Shown here piece by piece: positions 1 to 6,165 of a stretch of 7,838 nucleotides of DNA. The stretch comes from JBHJOF01 sp050330055 (GTDB lineage: Bacteria; Pseudomonadota; Alphaproteobacteria; Kiloniellales; JAKSDN01), in NCBI GenBank assembly GCA_050330055.1, contig JBHJOF010000008.1:1-7838 (forward strand), read 5' to 3'. Under the pieces are notes generated by a model. The model was not told where the DNA came from. It did not search any database and saw only the letters and a program-made list of their open reading frames with translations. Position 1 is the stretch's first letter, and every line of letters begins with the position of its first letter. The position numbers were made by a program, and so were the translations under genes.

Positions 1-725
1 GCGACGGCCGCATCGCCGAGGTCGGCCGCGCCCTGCCGCCGCTCAGGCCGGCGCGGCCGGAGCGGCCGGTGCTGTGGTTGCCGCGCGAGCTGCCCCGCCG
101 GCGCATTGGCCAGGGCAGCGCCGGCCGCGTCGCGCTGCTGCACGCGCTGGCCCATATCGAGCTCAATGCCATCGATCTCGCCTGGGACATCATCGCCCGC
201 TTCGCGGCCGAGGGACTGCCGCGCGCCTTCCATGACGACTGGCTGTCCGTGGCGGCCGACGAGGCACGGCATTTTACTCTGCTGGACGAACGTCTGGCTG
301 AATTGGGTGCAAACTATGGCGATCTTCCGGCGCACGACGGCCTCTGGCAGGCGGCCGAAGAGACGGCGCACGACCTGCTGGCCCGCCTGGCGGTGGTGCC
401 GCTGGTGCTGGAGGCGCGCGGCCTCGACGTGACGCCGGCCATGATCGCCAAGCTGCGCGCCGTAGGCGACGAGAACAGCGCCGCCCGGCTGCGAGTCATC
501 TACGACGACGAGATCGGCCACGTCGCGGCCGGCAAGCGCTGGTTCGACTGGCTTTGCGAGCGGCGCGGCCAGGCCCCCCGCCAGACCTGGCAGTCCCTGG
601 TGCGGCGCCACTTCAAGGGTGCCCTCAAGCCGCCCTTCAACAAAGCGGGTCGGGCCGCCGCCGGCTTACCTGCGGCCTTTTACGAGTCCTGCCAAACGCC
701 CAAGTCAGCATTGCACAGCGATTAA
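1..725 (+). CDS. DUF455 family ferritin-like protein (5' end cut off)
   Basis: The frame is open from the first full codon at base 3 to TAA at 723-725, giving 240 visible residues; the start lies outside the window and, from memory of the family, some tens of N-terminal residues are missing. The early segment rich in Pro and Arg (about residues 13-22) followed by the 'LLHALAHIELNAIDLAWD' block is typical of DUF455. Spaced carboxylate and His residues make a ferritin-like di-iron pattern: E in HIELNA (visible residue 53), ExxH in DEARH (87/90), E in LEARGLD (137) and ExxH in DDEIGH (170/173). The conserved KPPFN block is near the end. No signal peptide or membrane segment is visible, so it is probably cytoplasmic. 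The family resembles MiaE-type di-iron hydroxylases, but its reaction is not established; an oxidase or hydroxylase role is inference. A weak hairpin (738-743 with 756-761) follows the stop but has no T tract. Confidence 0.9.
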   Translation, partial: DGRIAEVGRALPPLRPARPERPVLWLPRELPRRRIGQGSAGRVALLHALAHIELNAIDLAWDIIARFAAEGLPRAFHDDWLSVAADEARHFTLLDERLAELGANYGDLPAHDGLWQAAEETAHDLLARLAVVPLVLEARGLDVTPAMIAKLRAVGDENSAARLRVIYDDEIGHVAAGKRWFDWLCERRGQAPRQTWQSLVRRHFKGALKPPFNKAGRAAAGLPAAFYESCQTPKSALHSD

Positions 726-854
726 CCATCGCCCGCCCTCTGCTGCGCGGCTTTCGCAGAGTCACGGCAGACCCATGCGAGAGCATAGAGACGTTTCGGG
801 AATCTTAATGCTTCCACGATAGAGTCCGCGACAAGCACAAATGCCAATAAATGC

Positions 855-860
855 AAGGAG
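855..860 (+). promoter_or_regulatory. Shine-Dalgarno of the TraB/GumN gene
   Basis: AAGGAG lies 8 bases before the ATG at 869. It is a near-perfect match to the anti-SD and fixes the start of the downstream gene, which would otherwise be uncertain because the N-terminal region before the hydrophobic stretch is unusually long. The 726-868 interval otherwise shows only an AT-richer patch (about 800-856) and no promoter that I can defend. Confidence 0.8.
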
Positions 861-868
861 AGTAGGCC

Positions 869-1885
869 ATGCGGCATAACATTCGCAGGGCTTTGGGCGA
901 TCTTGCGCGACCCTTGGCTGTCCGGCTTGCGGCAACCGGACGGGTGATCTCTGCACTCGCCCTGGCGGCGAGCGTCGCGCTGCTCGGCATGCCGGGCGCG
1001 GCAGCGATCGAACCGTCGGAGCCGCCGAAGGCGGCGTCAAGCAGGCCGATGCCCTACGGCCAGGGCGTGCTGTGGAAAATCGAGCGCGCCGGAGTCAAGC
1101 CGAGCTACCTGTTCGGCACCATCCATCTCAGCTACGAGGAGATCGTCAAGCTGCCGAAGCCGGTCAAGCAGGCCTTCGACCGGGCGCAGTCGGCATCCTT
1201 CGAGATCGAGATGGACCGCAAAAGCTGGCGGCGTTGGGCCCTCGCTTCCTATTACTACAACTGGAAGACGCTCGACGCCGACATCGGTCCCGACCTCTAC
1301 GCCAACGTCATCGAGCTGGCCGAGCCCTACGGCCTCACCATCCACCAGATGCGCAAGGTCAAGCCTTGGGTCGTCCTGCTCATGTTGAGCGCGCCGCCCG
1401 GCGTCTACACGGACCGCAAGGCGGGCGACAAGATCCTGGACCAGTGGCTGCACGACGAAGCCCTGGAGCAGGGCAAGAAGGTCTACGGCCTCGAGACCAT
1501 CGAGGAGCACGTGGGCGTCTTCGCCGACCTACCGCAGGACGTTCTGCGCAAGGTCATCCGCGCCATGGTGCAGCAGGATCGCGTCCGCTTGCGAACCGAG
1601 CTCTCGACCATGCACGAAGAGATGGTGCAGCTCTATCTGAAGCGCGATATCGAGGGCATCCTCAAGCTTGGCCATGGACTGTCCAGCGGCGTCGGCGATG
1701 AGATCGAGCAGATGATCGAGGATCGCCTGCTGGCCCAGCGCAACCACCTGATGGTCAAGCGCATGCAGCCCCGCCTGGAGGAAGGCAACGCCTTCGTCGC
1801 CGTCGGCGCCGGCCATCTGCCGGGCGAGGAGGGCATGGTCAACCTGCTCGTCCAGCAGGGCTACAAGGTCACGCGCCTCTACTGA
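869..1885 (+). CDS. TraB/GumN family protein, exported
   Basis: This 338-residue protein starts with an Arg-rich segment, then a hydrophobic stretch at about residues 27-45 ending in GAAA, consistent with a signal peptide cleaved near residue 46, or an uncleaved anchor. The mature part opens with LWKIERAG and the family block SYLFGTIHLS; GTIH is at 83-86. The second hallmark, GAGHLPGEEG, is at 313-320, and GLETIEEH at 207-214 and RN at 291-292 also fit the family. The TraB/PrgY/GumN/TIKI superfamily is regarded as metalloprotease-like, with the two GxxH motifs and Glu residues as likely metal ligands; eukaryotic TIKI cleaves Wnt, but substrates of the bacterial periplasmic members are mostly unknown. 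The length is normal for the family and nothing is broken. It appears to be a single-gene unit, 143 bases after the DUF455 gene, and it ends 16 bases before a strong palindrome. The family is clear; the activity is inference. Confidence 0.93.
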   Translation: MRHNIRRALGDLARPLAVRLAATGRVISALALAASVALLGMPGAAAIEPSEPPKAASSRPMPYGQGVLWKIERAGVKPSYLFGTIHLSYEEIVKLPKPVKQAFDRAQSASFEIEMDRKSWRRWALASYYYNWKTLDADIGPDLYANVIELAEPYGLTIHQMRKVKPWVVLLMLSAPPGVYTDRKAGDKILDQWLHDEALEQGKKVYGLETIEEHVGVFADLPQDVLRKVIRAMVQQDRVRLRTELSTMHEEMVQLYLKRDIEGILKLGHGLSSGVGDEIEQMIEDRLLAQRNHLMVKRMQPRLEEGNAFVAVGAGHLPGEEGMVNLLVQQGYKVTRLY

Positions 1886-1901
1886 TCACTACCGACCGTC
1901 C

Positions 1902-1939
1902 CGGGCGGCCCTCCGGAGCATGCTCCGGAGGGCCGCCCG
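1902..1939. terminator. Perfect 38-bp palindrome, candidate bidirectional terminator
   Basis: Each arm is 19 bases (CGGGCGGCCCTCCGGAGCA and its reverse complement) with no spacer, centred between 1920 and 1921 on a GCATGC core. As RNA it would fold to a 17-bp, very GC-rich stem with a CATG tetraloop on either strand. It lies 16 bases after the TraB/GumN stop and 21 bases from the stop of the convergent DUF1523 gene, where a shared terminator is expected. There is no T tract on either side, so it is not a canonical intrinsic terminator; tract-less hairpins at convergent gene ends are common in high-GC bacteria. Blocking antisense readthrough or stabilising mRNA 3' ends are alternatives. Confidence 0.7.
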
Positions 1940-1960
1940 CGCCTCGCCCTCCGATACTGG

Positions 1961-2608
1961 CTAGGTCCCGCCCAGCAGCTTCCGCTTGGCGTCGCGGCCG
2001 TTCGCCTTGATCCAGCGCCAGATCTGACCGACGCTGTTGCTGGCATTCTCGAAGCGCTCGTCGAGCGCGAGACGCCGCAGGAAACGGCGCCAGGCGCGCC
2101 ACAGCAGAAAGAGGGCGACCGCGAGCACCGTCAGGAACGCGATATTGAACCAGGGTACGACGGTCGCGTCGGGCCCCTCCACCAGGTCGACGTCCACGGC
2201 GTTGGGAAACATCGAGAGGATCTCGAGGCGCCAGCCGTAGTGGGTGATCGCGACCCACTTAGGATTCTCCTGGGTCGAGATCAGGTTCTGCGCTTCGGCC
2301 TGCAGGGTCCCGGAATTGAACTTGAAGTACCAGGGGAAGCTCCAGCCGGTGTCCTCGTTGCGGTAGACCGCCGGCCTTCCGTTCGGCCGCGCCGAGTTGA
2401 TGAAGCGCACGTCCCGCGTAACGGTCCCCAGAGTCAGCCCGTCCTGCGGGGCCGTGCCCCTGGCCGGCCGGTCAATCCGGTTCACCTCGGTGCCGACGAT
2501 GCGGACGATGTCGTGGCCGGGCAGATAGAAGTGCAGGAAGGCGGCGACCAGTAGCAGCGGCAGCAGCTTCAAGCCCCAGCGGACCACGAACCAGACGACG
2601 CGCGACAC
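1961..2608 (-). CDS. DUF1523 family two-pass membrane protein
   Basis: This is a 215-residue protein starting with GTG at 2606-2608, preceded by a purine-rich SD-like tract (GGAAGGGG, about 6 bases upstream). It has a hydrophobic segment at about residues 8-29, a soluble central domain, a second hydrophobic segment at about 151-172, and an Arg/Lys-rich tail. The predicted topology puts the central domain in the periplasm and both ends in the cytoplasm. The block HDIVRIVGTEVNRID (32-46), then TRDVRFIN (64-71), YRNEDTGW (82-89) and FKFNSGTLQAEAQ (95-107), match what I recall of DUF1523, a family of unknown function found in alphaproteobacteria. It sits 75 bases downstream of the metallo-beta-lactamase-fold gene on the same strand, so the two may be co-transcribed; this is weak evidence for a shared role. 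No catalytic motif is visible. Confidence 0.85.
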   Translation of the reverse strand: MSRVVWFVVRWGLKLLPLLLVAAFLHFYLPGHDIVRIVGTEVNRIDRPARGTAPQDGLTLGTVTRDVRFINSARPNGRPAVYRNEDTGWSFPWYFKFNSGTLQAEAQNLISTQENPKWVAITHYGWRLEILSMFPNAVDVDLVEGPDATVVPWFNIAFLTVLAVALFLLWRAWRRFLRRLALDERFENASNSVGQIWRWIKANGRDAKRKLLGGT

Positions 2609-2683
2609 GAAAGTCCCCTTCCCTTGCGGTTCAGCCGGCGCCCATAAGTTGGGGTCCGCGGGGCGGCAGCGAAAGGCCCGGCT

Positions 2684-3289
2684 TCACTCCGGCGGAAAGC
2701 TGGCGACCAGGGCTTCGAGCGCCGCCTTGGCGCCGCCCACGATCGGCACCCCGTCGCCGGTCAGGATGGTGTCGAGGTCGATCTCGCTGAGCGCCCGCAC
2801 GCTGGCGCGCAATCGCGCCGGGTCGTCCAGCTTCGCCTCAGGCAGCAGCGACAGTTTGCCCGGCGGGTTGCCGATCACGGCGTCGCCGACGAAGAGGATG
2901 CCCCGCGCCGGCCAATGCAGCGCCACCTCGCCCGGTGACTTGCCGGCAGCGGGAATGGCCATCAGCGGGCCCCAGATCTCGCCGACACTGAATGCCTCGT
3001 CGACCACGCAGCCCTGCGCCTGCGCGTGGGCGGCATCGGAAGCATGGATCGCCGTGCGCGCACCGGTCGCCTGGCGTACCTGGTTGGCGGCGCGCGAGTG
3101 GTTGCGGTTGGTAATCAGGATGGTGGCCACGCCTTCCTTCGCCAGGCGCTCGAGGTCGGCCGGCTCCGGCTCCACCGGGTCGATCACCAGGTTGCCGCTC
3201 TCCAGCGGGACGAAGTAGCCGTTGAAGTCGTAGCCCTGGGGCTCGGCGAAGCGGGACCAGGTGAAGACGCCGTCGACGATCTCGCGCAT
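2684..3289 (-). CDS. Metallo-beta-lactamase-fold protein with degenerate metal site
   Basis: This is a 201-residue protein with ATG at 3287-3289 and GGAGGT close upstream (3293-3298). The order of elements is that of a small MBL-fold hydrolase: an N-terminal 'GVFTWSRF' strand, NLVIDP (33-38), the position of the metal motif at about 58-66, SPGEVALHWP (118-127), LFVGDAVIG (132-140) and LTGDG (176-180). The canonical HxHxDH is not present: the site reads ITNRNHSR (59-66). The position that normally gives the third His has SPGE instead of TPGH, and the last His motif is GDG. The Asp of VGDA (135) is kept. It is therefore either a pseudoenzyme or uses a changed site; I recall a recurring subfamily with the same NRNH pattern, so this looks inherited and not like decay. 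No signal peptide is seen. The substrate is unknown. It is probably the first gene of a two-gene minus-strand unit with the DUF1523 gene. Confidence 0.85.
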   Translation of the reverse strand: MREIVDGVFTWSRFAEPQGYDFNGYFVPLESGNLVIDPVEPEPADLERLAKEGVATILITNRNHSRAANQVRQATGARTAIHASDAAHAQAQGCVVDEAFSVGEIWGPLMAIPAAGKSPGEVALHWPARGILFVGDAVIGNPPGKLSLLPEAKLDDPARLRASVRALSEIDLDTILTGDGVPIVGGAKAALEALVASFPPE

Positions 3290-3342
3290 GGGACCTCCGT
3301 CCTTGACGGCGGCAGGATAGCCGAGCGGACACAGGCTTGGCG

Positions 3343-3357
3343 AGCACGGGTCGTGCT
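3343..3357. promoter_or_regulatory. Perfect inverted repeat in the divergent intergenic region
   Basis: AGCACG-GGT-CGTGCT is a perfect 6-bp inverted repeat with a 3-base spacer, lying 54 bases upstream of the metallo-beta-lactamase-fold gene start and 30 bases upstream of the candidate -35 of the phosphodiesterase gene. The placement suits an operator for a dimeric regulator acting on one or both divergent genes. The arms are short and I do not recognise the site as that of any known regulator, so this is tentative. Confidence 0.3.
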
Positions 3358-3386
3358 GACGGCATGGGTGGGCCTAGAGCAACCCT

Positions 3387-3418
3387 TTGGCAAAGCTGTC
3401 ATTGGGCCATGCTATGAT
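3387..3418 (+). promoter_or_regulatory. Candidate promoter of the phosphodiesterase gene (extended -10)
   Basis: TATGAT at 3413-3418 is preceded by TGC, which makes an extended -10 element (TGnTATGAT). TTGGCA at 3387-3392 is a possible -35, but the 20-base spacer is longer than the usual 16-18, so recognition would rest on the extended -10. Transcription would start near 3425, giving a leader of about 40 bases before the ATG at 3464. The match is good by eye for a GC-rich genome but unproven. Confidence 0.5.
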
Positions 3419-3423
3419 CGCTT

Positions 3424-3445
3424 CCCCCGGCTATGGCGGGGGGGG
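3424..3445 (+). promoter_or_regulatory. Leader hairpin with eight-G run
   Basis: CCCCCG (3424-3429) can pair with CGGGGG (3437-3442) around the loop GCTATGG. The G run is eight bases (3438-3445) and ends three bases before the SD-like GGAAAGGG (3448-3455), which is 8 bases from the ATG at 3464. If the promoter call is right, this stem would sit at the very 5' end of the mRNA, where it could stabilise the message or affect initiation. The G run is also a possible slippage tract. Confidence 0.4.
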
Positions 3446-3463
3446 CTGGAAAGGGCTTGCCGC

Positions 3464-4933
3464 ATGGACCACGCGCAGAAGTTCCTGGTCGTCGGCATGG
3501 ACGGCTTCCGTCCGGAGATGATGAGCGAGCCGCTGACGCCCAACCTCTGGCGTCTGGCGCGCCGGGGCGTCGAATTCAAGAGCCACCGCTGCTGCTTCCC
3601 GAGCGAGACCTACGTCAACCTGCCGAGCCTGGTGACCGGCACGCCGGTCAGCGGTCACGGCATCGTCGCTAACTACTTCCTCGACCCCAAGATCCACCCG
3701 CGCAGGCAATGGAAGGGCAGCTACCTCGACCTGGTCGAGGCCGGCATGCGCGCCTATGAGGGCAAGCTCTTCACCGCGCCGACCCTGGGCGAGATCCTGG
3801 GCGAGGCGGGCCGCAGCATGGCGGTGATCAGCGCCAACTCGGCTGGCAGCGTGCGCCTCAAGCATCCCGCTGTCGGACGCTATGCCAGTCACCTCTGCTT
3901 CGCGGTCCACGATACGGAGACCTCGCTGCCCCGCGACCGCGTCGAGCGGCTGGTCGCCGGTCTTGGGCCCTTACGGCAGGAGGCCGGCAACAGCGCCCCG
4001 GCGCAGAGCTATGCGACCGACGCCTTCCTCGCCCTGGTCGAGGCCGAGGGCCTGCCGGACCTGACGATCCTGTGGTACGGCGAGCCGGACAACTGCTACC
4101 ACAGTTTCGGCATCGGCTCGGACGAGGCGCGCCGCGCAATCACTCACGTCGACGCCGAGCTTGGACGACTGCTCGATGGCATCGCCGGCCGGCCCGGGCG
4201 CGACAGCCTGAACGTCCTTGTCACTTCCGACCACGCCCACATTACCCAGACGCGGCAGGTCGACACGCGCAAGCTGCTCGAGGCGGCCGGCTTCACGGTC
4301 GGCGACCACCTGGAGGACGGCGCCGAGGTAGCGCTGGTGCCGGGCTACTGTTCCAACGCCCGGGTTCGCGATGGCGATCCGACGTTGGTCGAGAAGCTCT
4401 GCCGCGCCCTGATGGAGCACCCGGACGTCGGCATGATCTTCACCGCCGGCCGCAACGACGTCGAGGGCGTAGTCGAGGGCACCTTCGCCCAGAGCCTGGT
4501 GTTCGCCGATCACGCGCGCAGTCCGCACGTCTACTTCATGCTGGCGACCAACGACGATCATGACCACTACGGCTTCGAGGGCACCTGCCTGTTCGACAAC
4601 GAGCTGGCGGCCGGCGCCGGCATCCACGGCGGCCTGCACCACAAGGAGCTGAACAACCTGCTGGTCGCGCAGGGGCCCGCCTTCGCCGAGGCGCGGGTGA
4701 TCGAGACGCCCTCCAGCATCACCGACATCGCGCCTACCATCCTGAGCATCATGGGGCTGGAAGCGAACAACGGTGGCGGCCGACCGCTGAGCGAGGCGCT
4801 GCGCAACGGCGAGCAGCCGGCCGCGTCGGCGCGCCCACATGAGGTCTCGGTCTCGCGCGGCGGCTACGGCCAGAGCCTTGCCCGGCTGGACTTTGCCGGG
4901 CGCGACTACCTGCACGGCGGCCGGCGCAGCTAA
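3464..4933 (+). CDS. Alkaline phosphatase superfamily phosphodiesterase/nucleotide pyrophosphatase
   Basis: This is a 489-residue protein. The ATG at 3464 is chosen because homology begins at once (KFLVVGMDGFRPEMM) and GGAAAGGG lies 8 bases upstream; the frame is open further upstream, but that stretch overlaps the divergent gene and does not look like coding sequence. All metal and catalytic positions of the type I phosphodiesterase (NPP-like) family are visible: D13 in GMDG, the nucleophile T49 in FPSETY, D209 and H213 in YGEPDNCYH, D256 and H257 in TSDHAH, and H388 in GIHGG. The C-terminal DIAPTILSIMGL (421-432) is also typical. Such enzymes use two zinc ions to hydrolyse phosphodiester or phosphate ester bonds, with a threonine intermediate. 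There is no signal peptide or membrane segment, so it should act in the cytoplasm, unlike many relatives. The substrate cannot be read from the sequence: nucleotides, lipid head groups and phosphonates are all possible. It faces prfB convergently across 36 bases. Confidence 0.93.
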   Translation: MDHAQKFLVVGMDGFRPEMMSEPLTPNLWRLARRGVEFKSHRCCFPSETYVNLPSLVTGTPVSGHGIVANYFLDPKIHPRRQWKGSYLDLVEAGMRAYEGKLFTAPTLGEILGEAGRSMAVISANSAGSVRLKHPAVGRYASHLCFAVHDTETSLPRDRVERLVAGLGPLRQEAGNSAPAQSYATDAFLALVEAEGLPDLTILWYGEPDNCYHSFGIGSDEARRAITHVDAELGRLLDGIAGRPGRDSLNVLVTSDHAHITQTRQVDTRKLLEAAGFTVGDHLEDGAEVALVPGYCSNARVRDGDPTLVEKLCRALMEHPDVGMIFTAGRNDVEGVVEGTFAQSLVFADHARSPHVYFMLATNDDHDHYGFEGTCLFDNELAAGAGIHGGLHHKELNNLLVAQGPAFAEARVIETPSSITDIAPTILSIMGLEANNGGGRPLSEALRNGEQPAASARPHEVSVSRGGYGQSLARLDFAGRDYLHGGRRS

Positions 4934-4943
4934 CGCTCACGTC

Positions 4944-4969
4944 CGGCAGGCCCTCCGGGCGGCCCTTGC
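4944..4969. terminator. Weak imperfect hairpin at convergent junction
   Basis: The 36 bases between the phosphodiesterase stop and the prfB stop contain arms GGCAGGCC (4946-4953) and GGCCCTTGCC (4961-4970), which pair over about 8 bp with two single-base bulges and an 8-base loop. No T tract follows. The position between two convergent genes is the main argument for a terminator. Confidence 0.3.
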
Positions 4970-6110
4970 CTACGCCGTCTCGCTCTCCGCCGCCTGCAAG
5001 GCCTCCTTGCCGCCGGCGATGCGCTGGGCCAGCGAAGCCTCAAGGAAGGCGTCGATGTCGCCGTCGAGCACGCCCTGGGCGTTGCCCTTCTCCACGCCGG
5101 TACGCAGGTCCTTCACCATCTGATAGGGCTGCAGCACGTAGGAGCGGATCTGGTGGCCCCAGCCGATGTCGCTCTTGGCCTCGGCCTCGGCCTGCGCCTC
5201 GGCCTCGCGCTTTTGCAGCTCGTGCTCGTAAAGCCGGGCCTTCAGCATGGCCATGGCGGTGGCCCGGTTCTTGTGCTGCGAGCGGTCGTTCTGGCACTGA
5301 ACGACGATGCCGGTCGGCAGGTGGGTGATGCGCACGGCGCTGTCGGTGCGGTTGACGTGCTGGCCGCCGGCGCCCGAGGCCCGGTAGGTGTCGACCCGCA
5401 GGTCCTTGTCCAGAATCTCGATCTCGATGGCGTCGTCGACCACCGGATAGACCCAGACGCTGGCGAAGGAGGTGTGGCGGCGCGCCTGCGAATCGAAGGG
5501 CGAGATGCGCACCAGCCGGTGCACCCCGGACTCGGTCTTGAGCCAGCCGTAGGCGTTGTGGCCGATCACCTTGATCGAGGCCGACTTGATGCCGGCCTCC
5601 TCGCCGGCGCTCTCCTCGATCCACTCGACTTTGTAATCGTGATCGTCGGCCCAGCGCGTATACATGCGCAGCAGCATCTCGGCCCAGTCCTGGGCTTCTG
5701 TCCCGCCGGCACCGGCGTTGACCTCGAGGTAGCAGTCGTTGGCGTCGGCCTCGCCGGACAACAGGCTTTCGAGCTGCTGCTTCTCGGCGCGTTCGCGCAG
5801 CGCGGCGAGCTGCGATTCGGCCTCGGCGATGCTCGACTCGTCCTCCTCGGACTCGCCGAGCTCGAGCAGGGTGAGGGCATCATCCAGCTCACGCTCCAGG
5901 CCACGGTAGCTGCCGACCGCCTGCTCCAGCGCGTTGCGTTCGCGCATCACCTGCTGCGCCTGCTCCGGCTTTTCCCAGAGCCCGGGATCCTCGGCCAGCT
6001 TGTTCAGCTCATCCAGGCGCCTGGTCGCGGCCTCCAGGTCAAAGATGCCTCCGGATCAAGGCCATGGCGTCCCTTACTCCCGCTACCGTTGCCTCGGTCT
6101 CGGCGCGCAT
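4970..6110 (-). CDS. prfB: Peptide chain release factor 2 (RF2), expressed by programmed +1 frameshift
   Basis: RF2 recognises UGA and UAA in the ribosomal A site and triggers release of the finished peptide. The start is ATG at 6108-6110 with GGAGG (6116-6120) five bases upstream. Frame zero encodes 23 residues (MRAETEATV to RRHL) and meets UGA at 6039-6041; a +1 shift on CUU then reads on as DLEAATRRLDELNK to the TAG at 4970-4972, for about 379 residues in all, slightly longer than E. coli RF2 (365). In the full product, the SPF codon-recognition tripeptide is at 203-205 and the GGQ peptidyl-transfer motif at 248-250; the GGQ glutamine is the usual PrmC methylation target. The helical N-terminal domain and the charged coiled C-terminal segment are normal. 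It follows mrcA by 55 bases on the same strand. The frameshift gives autoregulation: low RF2 slows termination at the internal UGA and raises RF2 synthesis. An annotation starting near 5950 would lose 53 residues. Confidence 0.97.
6038..6052 (-). promoter_or_regulatory. prfB: prfB +1 programmed frameshift site
   Basis: On the minus strand, GGAGG (6052-6048) is followed by a 3-base spacer CAT, then the slip codon CTT (6044-6042), the in-frame stop TGA (6041-6039) and C (6038). This has the layout of the E. coli prfB site: an internal Shine-Dalgarno three bases before CUU, and UGAC, a weak termination context. Slippage of the P-site tRNA from CUU to UUU moves the ribosome to GAC. The reading frames before and after join exactly into the RF2 N-terminal sequence, which is strong proof that the site is real and not a sequencing error. 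Confidence 0.96.
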
Positions 6111-6151
6111 CTCGTCCTCCGCTTAGCTTCGGGTTTGGAATGGCTACTTAG

Positions 6152-6163
6152 GCGGCCAGCCGC
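6152..6163 (-). terminator. Short hairpin after mrcA stop
   Basis: GCGGC-TG-GCCGC, read on the minus strand, is a perfect 5-bp inverted repeat just after the mrcA stop; with a realistic loop it keeps about 4 bp (GCGG-CTGG-CCGC). It has no T tract and is too short to stop transcription with confidence, so mrcA and prfB may still share a transcript. No separate prfB promoter stands out in the 55-base gap. Confidence 0.2.
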
Positions 6164-6165
6164 GG

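Noticed and set aside
738..761. CTCTGC/GCAGAG hairpin after the DUF455 stop
   Set aside because: The 6-bp stem with a 12-base loop and no T tract is too weak to call a terminator.
799..825. GGAAT-type ECF sigma-like element upstream of the TraB/GumN gene
   Set aside because: The -35-like GGAATCTT has no convincing -10 partner at the right spacing.
839..854. AAATGC direct repeat (839-844 and 849-854)
   Set aside because: Two six-base copies ten bases apart in an AT-richer leader are expected by chance often enough; one overlaps the run-up to the SD.
3059..3289. Reading the missing HxHxDH of the MBL-fold gene as a frameshift or sequencing error
   Set aside because: The frame is continuous with family-like residues on both sides of NRNHSR, and the other metal motifs are changed in step.
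3026..3463. Upstream in-frame extension of the phosphodiesterase open frame
   Set aside because: It runs antisense through the metallo-beta-lactamase-fold gene and the promoter region; homology and the SD both place the start at 3464.
3971..4915. Long open frame antisense to the phosphodiesterase gene
   Set aside because: The GC-rich codon pattern of the real gene keeps the opposite frame open; the translation has no recognisable motif or SD.
5153..6151. Long plus-strand open frame antisense to prfB
   Set aside because: It is a shadow of RF2, low-complexity in Leu/Gly/Val, and no family was recognised.
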